DNA of 64,000 nucleotides from Planotetraspora phitsanulokensis. Its GTDB lineage: Bacteria > Actinomycetota > Actinomycetes > Streptosporangiales > Streptosporangiaceae. The notes beneath the pieces are model-generated. The model ran no database searches and was not told the origin of the DNA. It saw only the letters and a list, made by a program, of their open reading frames with translations. Position 1 is the stretch's first letter. Each line of letters begins with the position of its first letter. Of this stretch, positions 8,701-17,865 are shown piece after piece. Made by a program: the position numbers and the translations under genes. The stretch covers positions 32,523 through 96,522 of the forward strand of contig NZ_BOOP01000042.1 of NCBI RefSeq assembly GCF_016863295.1, read 5' to 3'.

Positions 8701-8772
8701 TTGCACAATGTTCAAGAAGCCACTTGCACAGCGTTCAAGTATGAACTAGCGTCCTACTTGAACGCAGTGCAA
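8701..8772. promoter_or_regulatory. Three 15-bp operator copies between the TetR gene and the serine hydrolase gene
   Basis: Copies: TTGCACAATGTTCAA at 8701-8715, TTGCACAGCGTTCAA at 8724-8738, and TTGAACGCAGTGCAA at 8758-8772 (reverse orientation, which reads TTGCACTGCGTTCAA). Each is itself an imperfect palindrome, TTGmAC-N3-GTkCAA. Centres are 23 and 34 bp apart. The second and third copies flank the candidate promoter of the hydrolase gene. The layout fits a TetR dimer blocking both divergent promoters. Confidence 0.8.
8724..8752 (+). promoter_or_regulatory. Candidate promoter of the serine hydrolase gene
   Basis: A -35 like TTGCAC (8724-8729) and a -10 like TAGCGT (8747-8752) are separated by 17 bases. 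The -35 lies inside operator copy 2 and the expected start site lies at the edge of copy 3, so repressor binding would block it. Confidence 0.45.
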
Positions 8773-8791
8773 GTCGCTGAACGGAGATGAG

Positions 8792-10171
8792 ATGTCACAG
8801 AACACGCTGGCGCAGTTCGTCGACACGACGGCCACCAAGTTCGGTGTTCCCGGCGTCGCCGTCGGGGTGTGGGTGGGCGGGCGGGAGTTGTACGCATGTC
8901 ACGGCGTGACGAGCGTCGAGAACCCGCTGCCCGTCGACGCCGACACAATGTTCGTGCTGGGCTCGGTCACGAAGTCCTTCACCGCGACCGCGCTGATGCG
9001 CCTGGTCGCCGAGGGGCGGGTCGAACTGGACGCGCCGGTCAGCCGGTATGTCCCGGAGCTCGTGCTGCCGGACGAGCGGGCCGCGGCGGAGATCACCGTG
9101 TTGCAACTGCTCAACCACACCGCGGGGCTGGACTGGAGGATGAGCGCCGAGACCGGCGAGGGGGACGACGCCCTGGCCGCGTATGTGGCGCAGATGGCTG
9201 AGTCGGAGCTCATCGCGCCGCCCGGTGCCCGGGCCTCCTACAGCCAGGTGGGGTACAACCTCGCCGGGAGGATCATCGAAAAGGTCACGGGTCTGACCTA
9301 TGAGCAGGCCGTCGCCTCGCTCCTGTTTGAGCCGCTGGGGCTGTCGCACAGTTCCTTCGCAACCAACGACGTCATGACCCGGCGGTTCGCGGTGGGGCAC
9401 AACCTCGGCGAGGACGGAACGCCGGCCGTCGCCCGGCAATGGAAGGACACCCGCGCCAACAACCCCGGCGGTGGCGGCGCGTCCTCGGTGGTGGACCAGC
9501 TTCGATGGGCCCGGTTCCATCTCGGTGACGGTCGCGCGGAGGACGGTGCCCAGGTGCTGCCCGCCGAGGTGCTGCAGCAGATGAAGGAGCAGACGGTCGA
9601 ACTGCGGGGCAGCACGCTCGGCGACGCCTTCGGCATCTGCTGGTTCCTGCGCGACGTGGACGGCGTTCGCACCGTCGGGCACGGCGGATCGGCCAACGGC
9701 CAGTTCGCCGAGCTTCTCATCGTGCCCGAACGGGACTTCGCCGTCGTCGCGCTGTCCAACGCGGGCCCAGACGGAGGCCTCGCCTTCAACCAGGCCGTCG
9801 TCCGCTGGGCGCTCGAGCACTACCTGGGGGTGGTCGAGCGGGACCCGGAGCCGCTTCCCTTTGACGAGGCCCGGGCCCGGGAGGTTGTCGGAAGCTACGA
9901 CAACGACTTGATGACGCTCATCATCGCCACGAATGGGACCGGATTGACGATCGAATGCAGGATCAAACCGGAAATCCGCGCGGCCACGGACACCGAACTT
10001 CCCCCGGATCTCCCGCCGGCCGATCTCGGCCTGCTGGCCGGCGACGAATACATCGTCACCGAGGGCGGTCTGAAAGGTCAGCGCGGCTTCTTCACCCGCG
10101 ACGACGGCACGGTCGTCGGAGGAGGACTCGCCGGCCGGTTGTTCAAGCGCGCCCCGGCGGCCTCCGAATAG
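8792..10171 (+). CDS. Serine hydrolase of the beta-lactamase/penicillin-binding fold (class C-like)
   Basis: 459 aa with no signal peptide, so probably cytoplasmic. The catalytic S-x-x-K motif is SVTK (residues 58-61), the second motif is Y150-S-Q, and a HGGSANG segment near residue 297 stands where class C enzymes have KTG. About 340 residues make the catalytic domain; the C-terminal 110 residues form a small beta-rich extension (from EPLPFDEARAREVVGSY). The family contains beta-lactamases, D-amino-acid peptidases and carboxylesterases. The lack of an export signal and the HGG motif favour an esterase or amidase over a true beta-lactamase. It is divergent from, and presumably repressed by, the adjacent TetR protein. 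Confidence 0.85.
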   Translation: MSQNTLAQFVDTTATKFGVPGVAVGVWVGGRELYACHGVTSVENPLPVDADTMFVLGSVTKSFTATALMRLVAEGRVELDAPVSRYVPELVLPDERAAAEITVLQLLNHTAGLDWRMSAETGEGDDALAAYVAQMAESELIAPPGARASYSQVGYNLAGRIIEKVTGLTYEQAVASLLFEPLGLSHSSFATNDVMTRRFAVGHNLGEDGTPAVARQWKDTRANNPGGGGASSVVDQLRWARFHLGDGRAEDGAQVLPAEVLQQMKEQTVELRGSTLGDAFGICWFLRDVDGVRTVGHGGSANGQFAELLIVPERDFAVVALSNAGPDGGLAFNQAVVRWALEHYLGVVERDPEPLPFDEARAREVVGSYDNDLMTLIIATNGTGLTIECRIKPEIRAATDTELPPDLPPADLGLLAGDEYIVTEGGLKGQRGFFTRDDGTVVGGGLAGRLFKRAPAASE

Positions 10172-10287
10172 CAGCGGTCGCGGTCGGTGCCGGGCCGTAC
10201 CCGCCTGGCACTGTCCGGCGGGTGCGACCCGGCGACCAGCCACTCACACCCGACTGACGTGCCGTTCGCGCGCGCGAGCCGCAGGTC

Positions 10288-10318
10288 GAGGCCGGTTCCG
10301 ATCATCGGAACCGGCCTC
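10288..10318. terminator. Perfect hairpin after the serine hydrolase gene
   Basis: GAGGCCGGTTCCGA pairs fully with TCGGAACCGGCCTC around a TCA loop: a 14-bp stem between convergent genes. The trailing sequence is only mildly T-rich, so it may act in both directions by structure alone. Confidence 0.55.
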
Positions 10319-10327
10319 TGTAGTTCT

Positions 10328-10602
10328 CTGAGCCTGGATCCACCGCGATCCACCGTGAGCCACCGGTTGCCTGGCCTGACCCGCCCGAACCTCGGTCACT
10401 GCACCTCGACGGCCTTGCCGGTCACCAGCGCCTCCGGGCGTGCATCCTCACCCTTGACCCGATGATCACGTGGACAGGCCGCGACCCGCGCGCGGCGGGT
10501 CCGTCACGCCCTCCACCCCGCGGCCGAACGGCGGAAACGCTCTCGTACAGGAATCGGACCCAGAAACGATCAGCCGAGATCAAACCGTGGATCCAGGCTC
10601 AG
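10328..10602. repeat. 275-bp segment bounded by 16-bp perfect inverted repeats
   Basis: The left arm CTGAGCCTGGATCCAC is at 10328-10343 and its exact complement GTGGATCCAGGCTCAG at 10587-10602. The right arm covers the stop codon of the prolyl oligopeptidase gene. The interior has no convincing ORF. Size and ends resemble a miniature inverted-repeat element, but no target-site duplication is visible. This entry also covers the only gene-free stretch over 300 bases here (10172-10598). Confidence 0.55.
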
Positions 10603-12725
10603 TGTGCTTCCGCGGCGGTCTCGTGAATACGCGTGGTTGTCGTTTCCAGTGATAGACCGGTGTATTTTCCGGCGAAGGCCAGGATGTCCGCCGCCAGGGC
10701 GCGTTCTTTACTCGCGGGAAAGGCGGCGTGGGCGGTGTCGGGTTCTCGGCGCATGAGAATCGGCCGGTCGCTGCTGGTGGCATGTTGAAGGGCCGCGCAC
10801 ATTTTGGTGACGTGGGCCTCTCCGGTCTGCAGATCGGTTTCCGCGCCGGCAAAAAGAAAGGCGGGATAAGGAGCTCCGGGCGTGACGTTGTGGTAAGGCG
10901 AGTAGGAGAGCAGCCATTGGAGTTGTTCGGATTGGGAGGCGGTGCCGAATTCGTCGGTCCATGTGCATCCCAGGCCGAAGTGTTCGTAGCGCACCATGTC
11001 ACAGAGGGGGCCTTCGGCGATGACCGCGGCGTACAGGTCCGGTCGCTGTGTTGCGGCGGCGGTGACCAGTAGTCCGCCGCCCGATTGTCCATGGATCGCC
11101 AGTTGGTCGCGGGTGGTTCGGCCGGTGTCGATGAGCCAGGTCGCGGCGTCGTTGAAGTCGCTCACCGCGCGGTGTTTGTGTGGTCCGCGGCCGGCGTCGT
11201 GCCAGCGTTGGCCTTCTTCGCCGCCTCCCCGTACACAGGCGACCGCGTAGGTGCCGCCCGCGCCGACCCATGCCGCTGCCATGGGGGAGAACCATGGGCG
11301 CATCGGCATGCCGAAGCTGCCGTAGCCGTACAGGAGGGTGGGCCGGGGGCCCTGATCCTCTTCAGCCGGGGTGAAAAGGAACAGCGTGATCTCGGTACCG
11401 TCGCCGGCACGATAGCGAACGCTGCGACTGCGGATTTCTGGAGTATGCCCGGCTGTTGTGGCGCCGGCTTCCTGCTCCGTCTTTCCGCTCGTGGCGTCAT
11501 AGCGGTAGATGGTGGGGGGCGTGGTCGCGTCGCAGTAGCTGAACCATGCGTGACGTCCGTGCGGGATGGTCGTGCGCAGGGATGACACGACGCCCGCGCC
11601 GGGAAGGGGCAGTTCGCCGAGCATTCGGCCACTGGCCAGGTCGTGCAGTGTCAGGGCGGAGCTGCCGTGGCGGGTGCGTGCCACCAGAAGGAGGGGCTGC
11701 GCAAGTGCCGGGTCGTCCAGGACCAGGCACTCGTCCAAGGGAGCTTCGGGATCTTCGGCGACGAGCGTGCGCCATGCAGCCGGGTCGGTGTCGTGCCGGT
11801 GCGCCGTACAGATGCGGCCGCACGGGGCCTGGTAGTCGGTGACCAGCAGCAGATCGCCGTCCGCGAGGAAGCGTGGGAGAGTACGGGCGCGTATGGCGGG
11901 CCCGTCCACGATCTTGACGAACTGCGGGGCTTCCGGGTCGACGAGCTCCGCCACGTACACGTCGTTGTGTGAGGCGGGCCCGGACGTCGCAGTGATCGCC
12001 AGATGACGTCCGTCGGCGCTGACCGTGAGCCCGTAATAGTGGTCCGGGGCATCGTCGCCGCCGAACACCACCGTGTCGGCCTGCCAGGGCGAACCGATCC
12101 GATGCAACCTCACCCGCCGGTGCAAGCGCAGGTCGCCGGGGGCCAGTTCCTCATCGGGAACACGGCTGACGTAGTAGAACGCGTCTCCTCCCGGCAGCCA
12201 GGCGAGCGAGGTGTTGCGGGCGCGTGGCAACGGCCCGTCCACCACCTCGCCGGTACGCACGTCCAGCACCATGATGTCGCTGCCGGGCTGCTCGGCGACC
12301 TCCATTTGGACGGCCACACGCTCGCCCTCGCGCGATGGCCACCAGGCGTACAACCCGGTATGGCCGGACGGATCGATCTCCACCGGATCGACCAGCACCC
12401 GCCTGTTTCCCTCGGCGTCGACGACGAGCAGGCGCTGTTGCTCGTCCCCGCGGAGCTGCTCGGCGAGGAACATGACCGAACCCCGCGCCATCGGAGGCTC
12501 CGAGACGCCGAAGGAGGACACCTGATCCACCAAGGACGCCCACGATTGCTTCTCGTGCCATCCGGTGCGATGCGTCTGGAAGAGACGATCCTGGGCCGCC
12601 GCCCAGTCCTGCACGCACGCATCATCGCCGTCTTCCAACCACCGGTAGGGATCGGAGACCGGGAACCCGAACAGATCCTCCACCACATCGCTGCGCCGAG
12701 CGGCAGGGTAAGACAATCGCGCCAC
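10599..12725 (-). CDS. Prolyl oligopeptidase family serine peptidase (S9A)
   Basis: 708 aa from a GTG at 12725, which follows a GGGGG ribosome site; a TTG four codons upstream is the alternative. The N-terminal half is the seven-bladed propeller (family hallmark PYRWLED), and the C-terminal third is the alpha/beta hydrolase. The catalytic triad is readable: Ser548 in GQSGGG, Asp631 in ETD, His666 in DTAHAA. There is no signal peptide, so it acts in the cytoplasm, cutting short peptides after proline. Codons here are less GC-biased than in the flanking core genes. Some actinomycete POPs mature ribosomally made peptides; very short ORFs and a hairpin lie directly upstream, but no modifying enzyme is nearby. 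Confidence 0.9.
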   Translation of the reverse strand: MARLSYPAARRSDVVEDLFGFPVSDPYRWLEDGDDACVQDWAAAQDRLFQTHRTGWHEKQSWASLVDQVSSFGVSEPPMARGSVMFLAEQLRGDEQQRLLVVDAEGNRRVLVDPVEIDPSGHTGLYAWWPSREGERVAVQMEVAEQPGSDIMVLDVRTGEVVDGPLPRARNTSLAWLPGGDAFYYVSRVPDEELAPGDLRLHRRVRLHRIGSPWQADTVVFGGDDAPDHYYGLTVSADGRHLAITATSGPASHNDVYVAELVDPEAPQFVKIVDGPAIRARTLPRFLADGDLLLVTDYQAPCGRICTAHRHDTDPAAWRTLVAEDPEAPLDECLVLDDPALAQPLLLVARTRHGSSALTLHDLASGRMLGELPLPGAGVVSSLRTTIPHGRHAWFSYCDATTPPTIYRYDATSGKTEQEAGATTAGHTPEIRSRSVRYRAGDGTEITLFLFTPAEEDQGPRPTLLYGYGSFGMPMRPWFSPMAAAWVGAGGTYAVACVRGGGEEGQRWHDAGRGPHKHRAVSDFNDAATWLIDTGRTTRDQLAIHGQSGGGLLVTAAATQRPDLYAAVIAEGPLCDMVRYEHFGLGCTWTDEFGTASQSEQLQWLLSYSPYHNVTPGAPYPAFLFAGAETDLQTGEAHVTKMCAALQHATSSDRPILMRREPDTAHAAFPASKERALAADILAFAGKYTGLSLETTTTRIHETAAEAH

Positions 12726-12763
12726 GAACGCCCCCAATGCATCGCCCGTCTGACATAGGTCGA

Positions 12764-12793
12764 GGTACTGCGGCCCATGCGGACCGCAGTACC
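12764..12793 (-). promoter_or_regulatory. Hairpin in the leader of the prolyl oligopeptidase gene
   Basis: GGTACTGCGG (12764-12773) pairs perfectly with CCGCAGTACC (12784-12793); two further pairs can form inside after one bulged base. It lies between the short ORFs at 12803-12902 and the peptidase start at 12725, where it could act as a partial terminator or a translation control element. Confidence 0.5.
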
Positions 12794-12802
12794 CCGGCTC
12801 AT

Positions 12803-12898
12803 TCAGTTACGACTGGCCGCGAAGAATGTCGGCCTGCCAGCCGCGCACGCCCCCGATGCGGGGAGCCGGACCGGAATCGCGATACGGTAGGTGTCCAT
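12803..12898 (-). CDS. Possible 31-aa peptide upstream of the prolyl oligopeptidase
   Basis: An ORF starting MDTYRIAIPVRL and ending FFAASRN. Its third codon positions are mostly G or C, as expected for coding sequence here. A GGGAGG site lies 9 bases before its ATG. A second ATG four bases upstream opens an alternative 31-aa frame (12807-12902, MYGHLPYRDSG ... ILRGQS) with the same site 5 bases away, but with weaker third-position bias. Neither peptide matches a family I recognise. The position, a small ORF then hairpin then peptidase, recalls precursor-peptide operons, but this is inference; it may be only the leader region. Confidence 0.25.
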   Translation of the reverse strand: MDTYRIAIPVRLPASGACAAGRPTFFAASRN

Positions 12899-12902
12899 AC
12901 AT

Positions 12903-13297
12903 GTCGGCCTCCCGAATGCGCCGATTCGCCCGGAATGGGCGATTACGAGAGCAATGTCCCCTCGGCTGCGATCGATAAACAGAGGCGTCATTCTCGACGG
13001 TGAGCGCCGAACCTCCTGGATCATCGGCACGTGCGGCGGAGAACCGGCCCGGCCATATCGGCAATTCTTCCTGTTAAATTTCGTGCAAGAGGAGAAGGCG
13101 TCCTGGTATGCCGTGTGCAGATCAATCTCGCGCAGAAGTAATTCGGCGCCTTTCGAGATAGATCCCAGGGCATCGGCCGGGCGAGCCTCAAGACGCCACG
13201 TGGTCCCCTGCCGCTGGGGCTGCCCGCGAACATCGCAAGCAGGCCGGCAAGATCTCAAGAGATCGCGCGTACCCGAGCGACATCCACGGGACACTCC
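12903..13297. other. Unassigned, less GC-rich spacer between PAC2 and the short ORFs
   Basis: About 395 bases with no recognisable gene on either strand. Overlapping low-quality ORFs exist (for example 13021-13233 on -, 12891-13301 on +), but none shows strong third-position G/C bias, a ribosome site with a sensible start, or a known motif. It may be degraded sequence at the edge of the accessory patch. Confidence 0.5.
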
Positions 13298-14152
13298 CTA
13301 GCCGTCGGTGCCGCGGTCCCGGCGTCGCAGGTACCGCTCGAACTCGGCCGCGATGGCGTCGCCGCTCGCCTCGGGCAGCTCGGCCGCGTCCTTGCGCTCC
13401 TCGAGCTCCTTGACGTACTCCGCGACCTCGGAATCCTGGGACGCCAGCTCGTCGACCCCGTGCTCCCAGGCGCGGGCCTCCTCGGCCAGATCGCCGTACG
13501 GCATGGGGATGTCGAGCATGTCCTCGATCCGGCGCAGCAGCGCCAGCGTGGCCTTCGGGTTGGGCGGCTGGGCCACGTAGTGGGGGATCGACGCCCACAG
13601 CGACATGGCCTGCAGCCCCGCGGAGCCGAGCGAGTGCTGGAGCACTCCGACGATACCGGTGGGCCCTTCGTACTTGGTCAGCTCGAGGTTGAGCGCCCGG
13701 GCGAGACCGGGATCGCTCACGGACCCGGCGACCGGGACCGGACGGGTGTGCGGCGAGTCGTTGAGCAGCGCGCCGAGCAGGATCGCGAAGTCGACGCCCA
13801 GATCGTGGCAGAGCCCGACGATCTCGGCGCAGAACGACCGCCAGCGCATGTTGGGCTCGATGCCGCGCAGGAGCACCACGTCGCGCTTGGCGCCCGGCGG
13901 GCGGGCGAGCAGCAGACGGGTGGTCGGCCAGATGATCGACCGGGTGAGACCCTCGCCGAGCTCCACCATCGGCCGGGTCACCTGGAAGTCGTAGTAATCC
14001 TCCGGGTCCAGCTCGACGAGCGGGATCGCCTTCCACATCGTCTCGAGGTGTGCGATGACGCCGCTGGAGGCCTCACCTGCGTCGTTCCACCCCTCGAACG
14101 CGGCGATGAGCACCGGGTCGACGAGCTCAGGGAGCCCTTCGAACTCGATCAC
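13298..14152 (-). CDS. PAC2-family protein (proteasome assembly chaperone-like)
   Basis: 284 aa from a GTG at 14152, preceded by GGGAGG; the open frame continues far upstream only because it is antisense to metH. The start VIEFEGLPELVDPVLIAAFEGWNDAGEAS is typical of actinobacterial PAC2 proteins, followed by the VVLLRGIEPNMRW and ALLNDSPHTRPVPV segments. The C-terminal 50 residues are charged and helical. PAC2 proteins resemble archaeal and eukaryotic proteasome assembly factors, but their bacterial function is not settled. The divergent neighbour metH is the same as in Mycobacterium (Rv2125/Rv2124c, from memory), so this is core synteny, although the proteasome genes lie 26 kb away in this window. 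Confidence 0.88.
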   Translation of the reverse strand: MIEFEGLPELVDPVLIAAFEGWNDAGEASSGVIAHLETMWKAIPLVELDPEDYYDFQVTRPMVELGEGLTRSIIWPTTRLLLARPPGAKRDVVLLRGIEPNMRWRSFCAEIVGLCHDLGVDFAILLGALLNDSPHTRPVPVAGSVSDPGLARALNLELTKYEGPTGIVGVLQHSLGSAGLQAMSLWASIPHYVAQPPNPKATLALLRRIEDMLDIPMPYGDLAEEARAWEHGVDELASQDSEVAEYVKELEERKDAAELPEASGDAIAAEFERYLRRRDRGTDG

Positions 14153-14335
14153 GCGCCGCCTCCCTAACTGGGCCACTGATTTATCGTTCAACCCAAGACT
14201 ATTCGGTGAGGGTACCCGGGCGTCACCCACGAACATCACCGGGCCTTCGTTGTGCCCGGAAACACAGGGGACACGAGGCCTCCAAGGGAGATCATGTGGA
14301 ATATGTCGTGACACCCAGCCGATAGGCTTTGACGC

Positions 14336-17300
14336 ATGACCAGCAGACCCTCCTTCCGCGAAGCGCTGTCCGAGCGAGTCTTGGTCGCCGACGGGGCGAT
14401 GGGGACGATGCTGCAGTCCTACGACCCCACCTTGGACGACTTCCAGGGCCACGAGGGCTGCAACGACGTGCTCAACGTGAGCCGTCCCGACATCGTCAAG
14501 GCCGTGCACGACGCGTATCTCGCGGTGGGCGTCGACTGCGTCGAGACCAACACGTTCAACGCCAACCAGGCGGCCCTGGGCGAGTACGGCATAGCCGACC
14601 GGATCTTCGAGCTCTCCGAGGCGGGCGCGCGCCTGGCCAGGGAGCAGGCAGACACGTGGTCGACGGCCGACCACCCCCGGTTCGTCCTCGGCTCCATGGG
14701 GCCGGGCACCAAGCTCCCCACCCTCGGCCACCTGCCGTACATGACCCTCCGCGACGCCTACGCCGATAACGCCGCCGGCCTGATCGCGGGCGGGGCGGAC
14801 GCGCTGATCATCGAGACGTGCCAAGACCTGCTGCAGGTCAAGGCCGCCGTCGTCGGTGCGAAGCGGGCCGTCGCGGACTCGGGGCGGGATGTGCCGATCA
14901 TCACGCAGGTCACCATCGAGACCAACGGCGCGATGTTGCTGGGCTCCGAGATCGGCGCGGCGCTGACCGTCATCGAGCCGCTGGGCGTCGACCTGATCGG
15001 CCTCAACTGCGCCACCGGGCCGGCCGAGATGAGCGAGCACCTGCGCTACCTGGCCAAGCACGCCCGCCTGCCGCTGTCGTGCATGCCGAACGCGGGCCTT
15101 CCCCAGCTCACCTCCGACGGGGCCTACTACCCCCTCACGCCCGACGAGCTCGCCGACGCGCACGAGGGCTTCACCCGCGACTACGGCCTCGCACTGATCG
15201 GCGGGTGCTGCGGCACGACGCCCGAGCACCTGCGCAAGGTCGTCGAGCGCAACGCCGGCAAGGCCCGCGCCGTGCGGCGGCCCCGCCCGGAGGCGGGAGC
15301 GGCCTCGCTCTACCAGCACGTCCCCTTCCGCCAGGACACCTCCTACCTCGCGATCGGCGAGCGGACCAACGCCAACGGCTCCAAGGCGTTCCGTGAGGCG
15401 ATGCTCGCCGGGAACTACGAGGAGTGCGTGGAGATCGCCAGGGCGCAGGCCCGCGACGGCGCCCACATGCTCGACCTGTGCGTCGACTACGTCGGCCGCG
15501 ACGGCGTGACGGACATGAAGGAGCTGGCGTTCCGCTTCGCCACCGCCTCGACGCTGCCGATCGTGATCGACTCGACCGAGCCCGCGGTCATCGAGGCCGG
15601 CCTGGAGATGCTCGGCGGCCGCGCGGTCGTCAACTCGGTCAACTACGAAGACGGCGACGGCCCCGACTCCCGCTTCACCAAGGTGATGCGGCTGGTCAAG
15701 GAGCACGGCGCCGCCGTGGTCGCGCTGACCATCGACGAGGAGGGCCAGGCCCGCACCGCCGAGTGGAAGGTCCGCGTCGCCACCCGGATCATCGAGGACC
15801 TGACCACGAACTGGGGGACGAAGGTCGAGGACATCATCGTCGACTGCCTCACCTTCCCCATCGCCACGGGCCAGGAGGAGACCCGCCGCGACGGCATCGA
15901 GACCATCGAGGCGATCCGCGAGCTCAAGCGGCGTTATCCGACGGTCCAGACGACGCTCGGCCTCTCGAACGTGTCCTTCGGCCTCAACCCGGCCGCGCGG
16001 ATCGTGCTCAACTCGGTCTTCCTCAACGAGTGCGTCAACGCCGGGCTCGACTCGGCCATCGTGCACGCCTCCAAGATCCTCCCGATGGCGCGGATCCCCG
16101 ACGAACACCGCCAGGTGGCGCTCGACCTGGTCTACGACCGCCGCCGGGAGGGCTACGACCCCCTGCAGCGGTTCATGGAGCTGTTCGAAGGGGTGGACGC
16201 GGCCGCCATGAAGGCCGACAAGGCGGCGGAGCTCCTCGGGCTGCCCCTGTGGGAGCGGCTCAAGCGGCGCATCATCGACGGGGAGAAGAAGGGGCTGGAG
16301 GGCGACCTCGACGAGGCGCTGACTCAGCGGCCGGCCCTGGAGATCATCAACGACGTGCTGCTCGACGGCATGAAGACTGTGGGCGAGCTGTTCGGCTCCG
16401 GCCAGATGCAGCTGCCGTTCGTCCTCCAGTCCGCCGAGGTCATGAAGACCGCGGTGGCCCAGCTCGAGCCGTATATGGACCGCATCGACGGCGCCACCAA
16501 GGGCCGGATCGTGCTCGCCACGGTCAAGGGCGACGTGCACGACATCGGCAAGAACCTGGTGGACATCATCTTGTCCAACAACGGCTACGAGGTCGTGAAC
16601 CTCGGCATCAAGCAGCCGGTGTCGGCCATCCTCGAGGCCGCCGACGACGAGAAGGCCGACGTGATCGGCATGTCCGGACTTCTCGTGAAATCGACGGTCA
16701 TCATGAAGGAGAACCTCGAGGAGATGAACTCCCGGGGCATCGCGGACAAGTATCCGGTTCTCCTGGGTGGAGCCGCCCTGACCAGGGCGTACGTGGAACA
16801 GGACCTCGCCGATCTCTATCAGGGCGAGGTCAGGTACGCCAGGGACGCGTTCGAGGGGCTGCGGCTGATGGACGCCTTCATGGCGGTCAAGCGCGGCGAG
16901 GAGGGGGCGCAGCTGCCCGCGCTGCGCGAGCGCCGGGTGAAGACCGGCGCGGTCCTGCAACGGACCGCCGTCGAGGACCTGCCGTCCCGCTCCGACGTCG
17001 CGGCCGACAACCCCGTGCCGACGCCGCCGTTCTTCGGCGACCGGGTGGTCAAGGGCATCCCGCTTGCCGAATACGCGGCCTTCCTCGACGAGCGGGCCAC
17101 GTTCATGGGCCAGTGGGGGCTCAAGGGGGCCCGCGGCGACGACGGGGCCTCCTACGAGGAGCTCGTGGAGACCGAGGGCCGGCCGAGGCTCCGCATGTGG
17201 CTCGACCGGCTGCAGACGGAGAACCTGCTCGAGGCCGCCGTCGTGTACGGATACTTCCCGTGCGTCAGCGAGGGCGACAACCTGATCATCCTCGACGAGG

Positions 17301-17800
17301 CGGGGAACGAGCGGACCCGGTTCACCTTCCCGCGCCAGCGGCGCGACCGGCACCTGTGCCTGTCGGACTTCTTCCGGTCGCGCGACTCCGGAGAGGTCGA
17401 CCTCATCGCCTTCCAGGTGGCCACAATGGGCAGCCGGATCAGCGAGGCGGCCGCGGAGCTGTTCGCGAAGGACGCCTACCGCGACTACCTGGAGCTCCAC
17501 GGACTGTCGGTGCAGCTCACCGAGGCCCTCGCGGAGTACTGGCACGCCAGGGTCCGGTCTGAGTTGGGCATCGGCGGCGACGAGTCCCTCGCCGACATGC
17601 TCAAGGTCAACATCGCGGGCTGCCGCTATTCCTTCGGGTACCCGGCCTGCCCGAACCTGGAGGACCAGGTTCAGCTCATGGAGCTGCTCGATCCGTCGCG
17701 CATCGGCGTCACCCTGTCGGAGGAGTTCCAGCTCCACCCCGAGCAGGCCACGTCGGCGCTGATCACCCATCATCCCGAGGCGAAGTACTTCAACGTCTAG
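14336..17800 (+). CDS. metH: Cobalamin-dependent methionine synthase
   Basis: 1154 aa, slightly shorter than the E. coli enzyme. Domains in order: homocysteine-binding barrel (starts DGAMGTMLQ; zinc cysteines in GLNCATGP near 226 and GGCCGTTPEH near 290), methyltetrahydrofolate-binding barrel (from about 335, YLAIGERTNANGSK), cobalamin cap and binding domain (DVHDIGKNLV near residue 732), and C-terminal AdoMet reactivation domain. It transfers the methyl group from 5-methyl-THF to homocysteine in the cytoplasm. A TAGGCT hexamer lies 7 bases before the ATG with no ribosome site, so the message may be leaderless. No cobalamin riboswitch core could be seen in the 180 bases upstream. Confidence 0.97.
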   Translation: MTSRPSFREALSERVLVADGAMGTMLQSYDPTLDDFQGHEGCNDVLNVSRPDIVKAVHDAYLAVGVDCVETNTFNANQAALGEYGIADRIFELSEAGARLAREQADTWSTADHPRFVLGSMGPGTKLPTLGHLPYMTLRDAYADNAAGLIAGGADALIIETCQDLLQVKAAVVGAKRAVADSGRDVPIITQVTIETNGAMLLGSEIGAALTVIEPLGVDLIGLNCATGPAEMSEHLRYLAKHARLPLSCMPNAGLPQLTSDGAYYPLTPDELADAHEGFTRDYGLALIGGCCGTTPEHLRKVVERNAGKARAVRRPRPEAGAASLYQHVPFRQDTSYLAIGERTNANGSKAFREAMLAGNYEECVEIARAQARDGAHMLDLCVDYVGRDGVTDMKELAFRFATASTLPIVIDSTEPAVIEAGLEMLGGRAVVNSVNYEDGDGPDSRFTKVMRLVKEHGAAVVALTIDEEGQARTAEWKVRVATRIIEDLTTNWGTKVEDIIVDCLTFPIATGQEETRRDGIETIEAIRELKRRYPTVQTTLGLSNVSFGLNPAARIVLNSVFLNECVNAGLDSAIVHASKILPMARIPDEHRQVALDLVYDRRREGYDPLQRFMELFEGVDAAAMKADKAAELLGLPLWERLKRRIIDGEKKGLEGDLDEALTQRPALEIINDVLLDGMKTVGELFGSGQMQLPFVLQSAEVMKTAVAQLEPYMDRIDGATKGRIVLATVKGDVHDIGKNLVDIILSNNGYEVVNLGIKQPVSAILEAADDEKADVIGMSGLLVKSTVIMKENLEEMNSRGIADKYPVLLGGAALTRAYVEQDLADLYQGEVRYARDAFEGLRLMDAFMAVKRGEEGAQLPALRERRVKTGAVLQRTAVEDLPSRSDVAADNPVPTPPFFGDRVVKGIPLAEYAAFLDERATFMGQWGLKGARGDDGASYEELVETEGRPRLRMWLDRLQTENLLEAAVVYGYFPCVSEGDNLIILDEAGNERTRFTFPRQRRDRHLCLSDFFRSRDSGEVDLIAFQVATMGSRISEAAAELFAKDAYRDYLELHGLSVQLTEALAEYWHARVRSELGIGGDESLADMLKVNIAGCRYSFGYPACPNLEDQVQLMELLDPSRIGVTLSEEFQLHPEQATSALITHHPEAKYFNV

Positions 17801-17865
17801 CTTTTCGGGCTCACGCGGAATGCGGGCCGAGGCGGCGGTGTTGACGCCACCCCGGCCCGGGCCGT

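Noticed and set aside
8792..10171. Resistance beta-lactamase
   Set aside because: There is no signal peptide and HGG replaces KTG, so an esterase or amidase is at least as likely.
14153..14335. Possible cobalamin or SAM riboswitch before metH
   Set aside because: No recognisable core of either class was seen in the 180 bases.
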